From Acidobacteriota bacterium (GTDB lineage Bacteria; Acidobacteriota; Vicinamibacteria; Vicinamibacterales; SCN-69-37), in the NCBI GenBank assembly GCA_021824055.1, contig JAKALV010000018.1:1-22637 (forward strand): a stretch of 22,637 nucleotides of DNA. Direction: 5' to 3'. Under the pieces are notes generated by a model. That model did no database searches and was not told where the DNA came from. It saw nothing but the letters and a program-made list of their open reading frames with translations. A program made the translations under genes and the position numbers. Position 1 is the stretch's first letter; each line of letters starts with the position of its first letter. This document shows, piece after piece, positions 6,479 to 14,678 of the stretch.

Positions 6479-9058
6479 TCAGGCGCCGGCCGGCGGCGCC
6501 GGCTCGATCTCGGCCAGCACAATTTCGCCGGAAAACGTGACCGTGCTGTCGAGCGCATTGTTGCCGGCCAGCACGTCTCGCTCAATGGCGCGCCACGTGG
6601 ACTCGTACGGCACGGGGAGCGTCAGCGCCGCGCGGACCGGCACGCCGAAGCCCAGATTCTTCGTGGAGCGCTGCTGGCGAATCGCCGCAGTCACCGCTGA
6701 CGCGTGCAGCGACGCGTCACGCCGGTCGTCGCCGGACGCCACGTCAAATTCCGACGCGACCGGCCATGCCGAGCGATGCACGGAGCCGCTCTGCCACCAG
6801 GACCACACTTCTTCGGTGGTGAACGGCAGGTACGGCGCCATGAGACGCAGCATGACAGACAGCGCCAGCTGCGCCGCGGCGTTCGCCGACGCGGCGCCGG
6901 CGTCATCTCCGGCGCGACGTCGCTTCACCAGTTCGATGTAGTCGTCACAGAACCACCAGAAGAACGCTTCCGTATCACGCAGAGCCGCCGAGTAATCGTA
7001 CCCGTCGAGATGCCGGGTGGCGTCCGCGGTGACAACAGCCAGCCGCTGCAACATGCCGCGATCGACCGCTTCGGTGACCGGGCCCACCGGCTCCGTCTTC
7101 CCGAGCACGAACTTCGATGCGTTGAGCAACTTGATCGCGAGCCGCCGGCCGACTTTCATCTGGCCCGGCTCGAACGCGGTGTCCACGCCCGGTCCGCCCT
7201 TCGCCGCCCAGTAGCGCACCGCGTCCGATCCGTGTTCCTCGAGCAGCGCCATCGGCGTGACCACGTTGCCCTTCGATTTCGACATCTTCTTCCGGTCGGG
7301 ATCGAGCACCCATCCGGAAATGGCCGCGTTCGACCACGGCAGCGCATCTTCCTCGAGATGCGAGCGCAGCACCGTCGAGAACAGCCACGTGCGGATGATG
7401 TCGTGCCCCTGCGGGCGCAGGTGCATGGGGAACGTCTTCGCGAACAGCTCCGGGTCGGTCTCCCATCCGCACACGATGAACGGCGTCAGTGACGAGGTCG
7501 CCCAGGTGTCCATGACATCGGGATCGCCGACAAATCCGCCCGGCACGCCGCGCTGATCCGCCGTGAAGCCGTCCGGAACATCGGTCGACGGATCCATCGG
7601 CAGCTGATCCTCGCGCGGCAGCAGGCGCGCGGCAACGTCCGCCGTGCCGTCCGGCGATACGCGGTACCACACCGGGAACGGCACGCCGAAGAAGCGCTGG
7701 CGGCTGACGCACCAGTCGCCGTTCAGCCCGTTCACCCAATTCTCGAACCGCGCGCGCATGTATTCGGGATGCCATTGCAGTTCGGCGCCGCGGCCCAGCA
7801 GCGCGTCCCGGAACTCCATCGTCTTGATGAACCACTGCCGGCTCGTGACGATCTCCAGCGGGCGGTCGCCCTTCTCGTAGAACTTCACGTTGTGCGTGAT
7901 CGGCCGCGGCTCGCCAAGCATGTCGCCGCTCGCCTTCAGCAGCTCGACCACCTTCGCGCGCGCCTTCACGGCCGACAGCCCGGCCAGTTGATCGTAGGCG
8001 GCCTGCGCCGACGCCGCGTCGGTGGATTCCCATCCGGCGCCCCCGAAGGTCACGGGACGCAGCGCGCCGTTGGGCTGAATGATCGCGCGCACCGGCAGGC
8101 CGAGTTCGCGCCACCACACCACGTCGGTCACGTCGCCGAACGTGCAGATCATCGCGAGGCCCGTGCCCTTCTCGGGGTCCGCGAGCGGGTGCGCCTTCAC
8201 GGGGACCGGCACGTTGAAGAGCGGCGTCAGCACGTTCGTGCCGAAGAGCGGCTGGTAGCGCGGATCATCAGGATGCGCGACCAGGGCCACGCACGCGGGA
8301 ATCAGCTCGGGGCGCGTCGTGTCGATGAACACCCGATTCCCCGATTCCCCGATTCCCGATCCATCGATTCGCGATTCGCGATTCGCGATGGCAAATGCAA
8401 TCCGGTGATACGCGCCCGGCAGTTCGCGATCCTCGAGTTCCGCCTGCGCGACGGCGGTGCGAAAGTCGACATCCCAGAGCGTCGGCGCCTCCAGCTGATA
8501 GGCCTGTCCCGCGTGGAGGAGCCGCAGGAACGCGAGCTGTGAGATGCGCTGCGCCCGCCGGCCGATCGTGGCGTAGGTCAGCGACCAGTCGACCGACACG
8601 CCGAGATGGCGCCACAGATGCTCGAAGACCTTCTCGTCCTCCGTCGTCAGCTGCGCGCAGAGGGCGACGAAGTTCGGCCGCGAAATCGAGATCGCCTGCT
8701 TCCCGGGCTTTGCCGGAGGAACAAACGCGGGGTCGAACGGCAGCGACGGATCGCAGCGCACGCCGTAATAATTCTGGACGCGACGCTCGGTCGGCAGACC
8801 GTTGTCGTCCCATCCCATCGGATAGAACACACTGCGGCCGCGCATGCGTTGAAAGCGCGCGATCAGGTCCGTGTGCGTGTACGAGAACACATGGCCGACG
8901 TGCAGCGAGCCGCTCACCGTCGGCGGCGGCGTATCGATGGCGTACACGACGTCACGCGGGCGCGCGCGATCAAACGCGTAGGTCCGGTCTGCCTGCCAGC
9001 GCGACGTCCACTTCTGCTCGAGTCCTTCGAGCGCGGGCTTTTCGGGAATTGTGGGCAT
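6479..9058 (-). CDS. valS: Valine--tRNA ligase
   Basis: Class I synthetase charging tRNA-Val, with editing, 859 aa. HVGH is at residues 53-56, KMSKS at 591-595, and the CP1 editing domain contains IDTTRPELIPACVALVAHPDD. Segments such as WDDNGLPTERRVQNYYGV, ICTFGDVTDVVWW and the lack of a long C-terminal coiled coil resemble the shorter actinobacterial/archaeal-like ValRS form rather than the E. coli form (from memory of the family). An insertion of about 18 residues (ANRESRIDGSGIGESGNR, 225-242) sits just before the TTRPE motif and is encoded by tandem repeats. The start overlaps the response-regulator stop as TAATG. Confidence 0.95.
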   Translation of the reverse strand: MPTIPEKPALEGLEQKWTSRWQADRTYAFDRARPRDVVYAIDTPPPTVSGSLHVGHVFSYTHTDLIARFQRMRGRSVFYPMGWDDNGLPTERRVQNYYGVRCDPSLPFDPAFVPPAKPGKQAISISRPNFVALCAQLTTEDEKVFEHLWRHLGVSVDWSLTYATIGRRAQRISQLAFLRLLHAGQAYQLEAPTLWDVDFRTAVAQAELEDRELPGAYHRIAFAIANRESRIDGSGIGESGNRVFIDTTRPELIPACVALVAHPDDPRYQPLFGTNVLTPLFNVPVPVKAHPLADPEKGTGLAMICTFGDVTDVVWWRELGLPVRAIIQPNGALRPVTFGGAGWESTDAASAQAAYDQLAGLSAVKARAKVVELLKASGDMLGEPRPITHNVKFYEKGDRPLEIVTSRQWFIKTMEFRDALLGRGAELQWHPEYMRARFENWVNGLNGDWCVSRQRFFGVPFPVWYRVSPDGTADVAARLLPREDQLPMDPSTDVPDGFTADQRGVPGGFVGDPDVMDTWATSSLTPFIVCGWETDPELFAKTFPMHLRPQGHDIIRTWLFSTVLRSHLEEDALPWSNAAISGWVLDPDRKKMSKSKGNVVTPMALLEEHGSDAVRYWAAKGGPGVDTAFEPGQMKVGRRLAIKLLNASKFVLGKTEPVGPVTEAVDRGMLQRLAVVTADATRHLDGYDYSAALRDTEAFFWWFCDDYIELVKRRRAGDDAGAASANAAAQLALSVMLRLMAPYLPFTTEEVWSWWQSGSVHRSAWPVASEFDVASGDDRRDASLHASAVTAAIRQQRSTKNLGFGVPVRAALTLPVPYESTWRAIERDVLAGNNALDSTVTFSGEIVLAEIEPAPPAGA
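8333..8387. repeat. Two short tandem repeats inside valS
   Basis: Three copies of the 8-mer CCGATTCC (8333-8340, 8341-8348, 8349-8356), a short junction, then three copies of the 7-mer ATTCGCG (8367-8373, 8374-8380, 8381-8387). The block keeps the valS frame open and encodes the extra residues 225-242. Confidence 0.85.
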
Positions 9059-10431
9059 TACTGTCCGGAACGATCCGGCGGCGTCACCGGAGCCTTGAGG
9101 CGGGCGATCTCTTCACGAATGATGCGCTCGGCGGCGTTGAGCACGACCTTGTGCACCGCTTCATTCGTCATCCGCTCGAGCACGCGCTTGACGACATCTT
9201 CGATGGCCGCCTCCGACAGCGTGGCTGACGATGTCAGGGCGCGCGCGGGCGGCTGAGCGCGCTCGGCCGCCAACAGCGCGGTAAAGGCATTCGCGAGCGA
9301 GGGACGCGAGACCGGACGCGCGGGCGGCTCGGGCGCCGCCGGTGACGGCGCGGGCGACACCGGAGGAACAGGCGCGGGCGCGGCCGGCGAGGCTGCGGCC
9401 GGCGCGCTCACGCCGCGATCGGCTGGCAGTTCCTCGGGGACCAGATCGACCGGTTCGTGGCGATGGATCGCGGCTGCTGGCGGCACGTCCGGTCCCGGCT
9501 GCGACGCGCGCGCCGCCGGCAGGTCCCAATCGCCGAACATCGGGCGAGCCGCAACCGGGCCGGCGGCCGTCGGCCCGGCCTCGCCCGTCCCGGTCACGTC
9601 ACCCGGCTCACCCCGGAGCGACTCGATGTCACGCGCGAAGTCCGACGCGGTGGCCGCGTCCAGTTCTCGCGGCGTCGCCGTCGGTTCGAGCCGCGACAAC
9701 GCCACATCGAGCATGTCCAGTTCCGACTCGAATGCATCGACAGGCGGCGGCAGATCGCGTGGCGCCTCGCGGGGCCGCTGCGGCACCGGCACGGGATTTC
9801 GACTTGCGGGCCGCAGGATCTCCTGCGGCAGCGCGGGGAAACTGGGGGCCGCGGGCGCAGGCGCCGCCGACGTGGGTTCGGCCACGCCCGGCTCGACGGC
9901 GCGCGCCGGTGCGGGCGCCGGCGGGGCGGGCGGCTGAGTCACCACGAGCGCCGGCGTGGGAGCGACGGGCGGCGCGGGCGCCGCCGCCGTCACGCCGGCC
10001 GCGGCGGGGGCGGCGGGCTGCTCCACGCGCGGCAGCTCCGCAGGCCACAACGCGGCGCTAAGCTGCCCGTCCAGGAGTTCGCGCACGCGCGTGATCAGCA
10101 TCTGCGGTTCGAACGGTTTGACCAGAATGCCGTCGCAGCCGGTCGCGCGGGCTTTCGCCTCGTCGATGGGCTCAAACGCGCCCGTCAGGAGGAGCACGGG
10201 AATGTGCCTGAGCGCCGGCGTCTGCTTCACGTACGCGGCCACGCCGTACCCATCCACCTTGGGCATGCCCACGTCCGCGAGCACGATGTCGGGATGCTCC
10301 GCGTCGATACGTTGAATCGCCAGCTGCCCGTCGCCGGCCGTGATCACGCGCACCTGCTCATCCGCAAACGTCAGCTCGATCACGCGCTGGATGGTGATGC
10401 TGTCGTCGGCGAGGAGCAGCGTGGCGGGCAT
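9058..10431 (-). CDS. Response regulator with Ala/Pro-rich linker and C-terminal helical domain
   Basis: Signalling protein of 457 aa. The N-terminal receiver domain (about 1-122) has the acidic pair Asp9/Asp10, phosphoacceptor Asp53 (VLADVGMPKVDG), Thr83 and Lys105 (LVKPFEP), so it should be phosphorylatable. Residues about 125-400 are a low-complexity Ala/Pro linker, probably disordered. The last 50 residues form a predicted amphipathic helical tail (IEDVVKRVLERMTNEAVHKV, then NAAERIIREEIARLK), similar in style to tails of delta-proteobacterial regulators ending AE-IIREEI and loosely to the PopZ/DUF2497 C terminus. There is no DNA-binding or enzymatic output domain, so the output is likely protein-protein interaction. 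No histidine kinase is nearby. It starts 7 nt after the mutase small-subunit stop and shares TAATG with valS. Confidence 0.85.
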   Translation of the reverse strand: MPATLLLADDSITIQRVIELTFADEQVRVITAGDGQLAIQRIDAEHPDIVLADVGMPKVDGYGVAAYVKQTPALRHIPVLLLTGAFEPIDEAKARATGCDGILVKPFEPQMLITRVRELLDGQLSAALWPAELPRVEQPAAPAAAGVTAAAPAPPVAPTPALVVTQPPAPPAPAPARAVEPGVAEPTSAAPAPAAPSFPALPQEILRPASRNPVPVPQRPREAPRDLPPPVDAFESELDMLDVALSRLEPTATPRELDAATASDFARDIESLRGEPGDVTGTGEAGPTAAGPVAARPMFGDWDLPAARASQPGPDVPPAAAIHRHEPVDLVPEELPADRGVSAPAAASPAAPAPVPPVSPAPSPAAPEPPARPVSRPSLANAFTALLAAERAQPPARALTSSATLSEAAIEDVVKRVLERMTNEAVHKVVLNAAERIIREEIARLKAPVTPPDRSGQ

Positions 10432-10438
10432 GGGGGCG

Positions 10439-10842
10439 CTACACAGCCTCGGCGCGCGGCGTGACGTGCGCGCTGATGAAGTCCACGATGTCCTGCATCG
10501 GCGTGCCCGGCAGGAAAACGCCCTTGATCCCCATCGCCTGCAGCTTCGGCAGGTCGACGTCGGGGATGATGCCCCCGACCACGACGACCACGTGATCGAG
10601 CCCCTTCTGCTTCAACAGCTCCATGACCTTCGGGCAGATGTGCATATGGGCGCCGCTCAGGATCGACAGGCCGATGACATCGGCATCCTCCTGTAGCGCC
10701 GCGGACACGATCATCTCGGGCGTCTGCCGCAGGCCCATGTAGACGACTTCCATCCCGGCGTCACGCAGCGCGCGCGCGATGACCTTGGCGCCACGGTCGT
10801 GGCCATCGAGGCCCGGCTTCGCAATGACCACTCGAATCTTGT

Positions 10843-10846
<4 letters not shown>
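10439..10846 (-). CDS. B12-binding small subunit of acyl-CoA mutase
   Basis: A 135-aa stand-alone cobalamin-binding domain (MCM C-terminal / IcmB type). It carries the base-off/His-on motif GLDGHDRGAKV with Asp14, His16 and Gly19, the SILSG element and VGGIIPD. His16 would coordinate the cobalt of adenosylcobalamin. It starts at an ATG overlapping the large-subunit stop (ATGA, 10843-10846), as expected for two chains made in equal amounts. The longer in-frame extension to 10930 lies inside the large subunit and is not needed. Size and pairing fit isobutyryl-CoA mutase small subunits (about 136 aa) as well as split methylmalonyl-CoA mutases. Confidence 0.92.
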
Positions 10847-12465
<1,619 letters not shown>

Positions 12466-12473
12466 TGACCGTA

Positions 12474-12479
12474 ATTATA
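12474..12479 (-). promoter_or_regulatory. -10 box of the mutase-valS-birA operon
   Basis: A consensus TATAAT on the minus strand ends eight bases before the ATG at 12465. No Shine-Dalgarno lies between, so the transcript would begin at or next to the start codon. No strong -35 is seen. Confidence 0.55.
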
Positions 12480-12481
12480 TA
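12476..12481 (+). promoter_or_regulatory. Putative -10 box of the ABC transporter operon
   Basis: TATATA on the plus strand overlaps the divergent TATAAT and lies 11 bases before the GTG at 12493. The 27-nt gap between the two start codons must serve both directions. There is no Shine-Dalgarno before the GTG. Confidence 0.35.
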
Positions 12482-12492
12482 GACTCCCGACG

Positions 12493-14055
12493 GTGACACG
12501 AAGGGATGGCGACATTCTGCGCCGATGGTGCGCCGCCGGTGCCTTCGTGGGGCTGGCGGCCGCCAGCGTCGGCGCCCAAGCCCCGGTGCTGCGCTGGGGC
12601 GGCGACGCCGAAGGCGGCGCGCCCTTCGTGGAAGCAGACCCGCGACATCCCGCTCGAGTCGTCGGTTTTGACGTCGAGATTGCCAACCTCATCGCGCGGG
12701 ATCTCGGCCGCACACCGCAGTTCGTGCAGATCACGTTTACGGAACTCGACCAGGCCGTCCGGCGCGGCGACTTCGACATCGGGCTGAGCGGCATCGAAGA
12801 CACGCCGGCCCGCCGCGCCACGGTCGCCGCATCCCTGCCCTACTACGAGTTTCATGAGGTCCTGACGGTCCGGGCGGCGGACCGCGACCGCATTCGATCC
12901 CTGGACGACCTGCGCGGCCGGCGCGTCGGCACACTCGGAGGCACGATCGCCTACGACACGCTCCTGGCGGCCGAGCACACGTACGGCATCCAGGCCGTCT
13001 CGTATGACGATGACGTGCATCCATACAGCGACTTGCTGCTGGGCCGGATCGACGGCGTCGTGCTCGACAACGTTCTGGCCGACCGGTCCATGCGGCGCAT
13101 GCCCGGCCTGTTCACGCAACCTGACAACATCCGCACGGGTCACTACGTGGTCATCGTCGCGCCGGAACGCGCCGACTTGCGGGATCGCATCAACCGCATC
13201 CTCAGAACCGCGATGGCCGACGGCCGGCTCGAAGCGATTCTGCGGCGCTGGAACGTGTGGAACCCAACCCAGTCGCACCTGTTTGCCGCGACGGTCGCGG
13301 CAGGTGGCGCTGGTGGTGCAGGTGGCGCAGGTGGTGCAGGTGGTGCAGGTGGCGCAGGTGGCGCGGGTGGTGCGGGTGGCGCAGGTGAGAATTCGCTGCC
13401 CTCGAAGTGGGAGATCACGGCCCATTACCTGCCGTCGCTGCTGAACGCCGCGGTGATCACCCTGATCCTGTCGTGTCTGGCCATGGCGCTCGCCGTTCTC
13501 GGCGGGATCGGCCTGGCCGTGGCCCGCATATACGGCGGCAAGGTGTCGCGCCTGGCGGCAACGGCGTATGTCGAAGTGATGCGGGGCACGCCGGTGTTGC
13601 TGCAGCTGTTCGTCATCTACTACGGGCTGGCGTCGATCGTGCGCCTGCCGGCGTTCGTCGCGGCGCTTCTGGGCCTCGGGCTCAACTACGCGGCGTACGA
13701 GAGCGAGATCTATCGCAGCGCGCTCGAGGCCATTCCGCGCGCGCAGCTCGACGCCGCGAAGGTCCTGGGCTTCACCCGCTGGCAGACGCTGCGGCTGATT
13801 CGCGGTCCGCAGGCCCTGCGCCTTGCGCTGGCGCCGATGACGAACGACTTCGTGGCGATGCTGAAAGACTCGTCCCTGGTTTCGGTGCTCACCGTGGTCG
13901 AGCTGACGAAACAGACGCAGATCTTCGCGACCAACCTTGGCAGCTGGGTCATCCCCGGCGCACTCTGCGCGGCCCTCTACCTGGCGCTGTCCCTGCCGCT
14001 GGGCCACGCCGCGCGCCGGCTCGAAGCCCGGTGGAAGGCGCCGACGTCGTCATGA
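12493..14055 (+). CDS. Polar amino-acid ABC transporter, substrate-binding protein fused to permease
   Basis: A 520-aa fusion. Residues 1-30 form a signal peptide (RRW, hydrophobic core, AQA cleavage site). Residues about 33-260 are a family 3 solute-binding domain (GFDVEIANLIARDLG, then DIGLSGIEDTPARR and DLRGRRVGTLGG). Residues 271-297 are a linker of nine Gly-Gly-Ala units. Residues about 305-515 are a HisM/GlnP-type permease with several membrane helices and the EAA loop (EAIPRAQLDAAKVLGF) that docks the ATPase. Binding protein tethered to permease is known from GlnPQ-type importers. The GTG start puts the signal peptide at the very N terminus; a later start would remove it. The ATPase gene follows with an ATGA overlap. 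The substrate is probably glutamate, glutamine or a similar amino acid; the neighbouring glutamate dehydrogenase agrees, but this is inference. Confidence 0.9.
   Translation: MTRRDGDILRRWCAAGAFVGLAAASVGAQAPVLRWGGDAEGGAPFVEADPRHPARVVGFDVEIANLIARDLGRTPQFVQITFTELDQAVRRGDFDIGLSGIEDTPARRATVAASLPYYEFHEVLTVRAADRDRIRSLDDLRGRRVGTLGGTIAYDTLLAAEHTYGIQAVSYDDDVHPYSDLLLGRIDGVVLDNVLADRSMRRMPGLFTQPDNIRTGHYVVIVAPERADLRDRINRILRTAMADGRLEAILRRWNVWNPTQSHLFAATVAAGGAGGAGGAGGAGGAGGAGGAGGAGGAGENSLPSKWEITAHYLPSLLNAAVITLILSCLAMALAVLGGIGLAVARIYGGKVSRLAATAYVEVMRGTPVLLQLFVIYYGLASIVRLPAFVAALLGLGLNYAAYESEIYRSALEAIPRAQLDAAKVLGFTRWQTLRLIRGPQALRLALAPMTNDFVAMLKDSSLVSVLTVVELTKQTQIFATNLGSWVIPGALCAALYLALSLPLGHAARRLEARWKAPTSS
13303..13383. 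repeat. 9-bp tandem repeat, nine copies, encoding (Gly-Gly-Ala)9
   Basis: Nine consecutive 9-bp units of the form GGTGGYGCN (variants GGTGGCGCA, GGTGGTGCA, GGTGGCGCG and others). It encodes the linker between binding protein and permease. Because the unit is a multiple of three, copy-number change would alter linker length but not the frame. Confidence 0.95.
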
Positions 14056-14678
14056 GCGCCATCCTGCGCATCAGCGACCTGCACGTGCGACGCGGCGCGC
14101 GCGACATCCTGCGCGGCGTGTCGCTCGAGGTCGAGGCGGGCGAGGTTGCCGCGCTCGTGGGCGCGTCGGGGGCGGGCAAGACCACCATCCTCCGCTGCAT
14201 TGCCGGCCTCGAAACGCCGGACGCCGGCACCGTGCGAACGGGGCCGTGCGGCATGGTGTTTCAGTTCCACGGGCTGTTCGAACACCTGACCGCCCTCGAC
14301 AACGTCATGCTCGCGCCGATGCACGTGGGCCGGTCGAGCCGGGCCGACAGCCGGCACCGGGCGCTGCAACTCCTGGGTGAACTGGGGGTGGAGCATCGCG
14401 CCCGGGCGCTGCCGCGCGAGATCTCGGGCGGCGAAGCGCAGCGGGTCGCGATCGCGCGCGCCCTGGCCATGAATCCACCGCTGCTGTTGATGGACGAGCC
14501 GACGGCGTCGCTCGATCCGGAGCGGCGCACCGACCTCGCGATCACGTTGCGTGCCCTCGCCCGGGGCGGGCGCGCCATTCTGGTGACGTCACACGATGAA
14601 GACTTTGTCGCGCGCGCCGGTGCGCGCGTGATTCGGCTGGCCGACGGCCGGTGCGCGGAACCGCCGCCGGCGCCCTAG
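14052..14678 (+). CDS. Polar amino-acid ABC transporter ATP-binding protein
   Basis: A 208-aa ATPase energising the upstream fused permease. Walker A is GASGAGKT (37-44), the Q-loop Gln71 lies in GMVFQFHGLF, and the signature is ISGGEAQRVAIARAL (124-138; Ile and Glu replace the consensus Leu and Gln). Walker B is LLLMDEP (144-150), with D-loop SLD and His181 in VTSHDE. It is shorter than the usual 240-aa amino-acid transporter ATPase: the strand region between Walker A and the Q-loop is trimmed, and there is little after the H-loop. All catalytic motifs are intact. The ATG overlaps the permease stop (ATGA, 14052-14055). Confidence 0.93.
   Translation: MSAILRISDLHVRRGARDILRGVSLEVEAGEVAALVGASGAGKTTILRCIAGLETPDAGTVRTGPCGMVFQFHGLFEHLTALDNVMLAPMHVGRSSRADSRHRALQLLGELGVEHRARALPREISGGEAQRVAIARALAMNPPLLLMDEPTASLDPERRTDLAITLRALARGGRAILVTSHDEDFVARAGARVIRLADGRCAEPPPAP

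Noticed and set aside
9457..10464. Long plus-strand open frame opposite the response regulator gene
   Set aside because: It mirrors the GC-rich third codon positions of the real gene; the product is Arg/Gly-rich with no family pattern, while the minus strand gives a clear receiver domain.
13303..13383. Possible CRISPR-like array
   Set aside because: Units are contiguous 9-bp repeats with no unique spacers, in frame inside a gene.
13143..13418. Minus-strand frame encoding a Pro-Pro-Ala repeat
   Set aside because: Same 9-bp repeat read backwards; no start signal or supporting context.
12475..14007. Long minus-strand open frame opposite the ABC fusion gene, with a Cys/Thr repeat
   Set aside because: The Cys/Thr-rich stretch is only the 9-bp repeat read in another frame; the rest has no recognisable fold.
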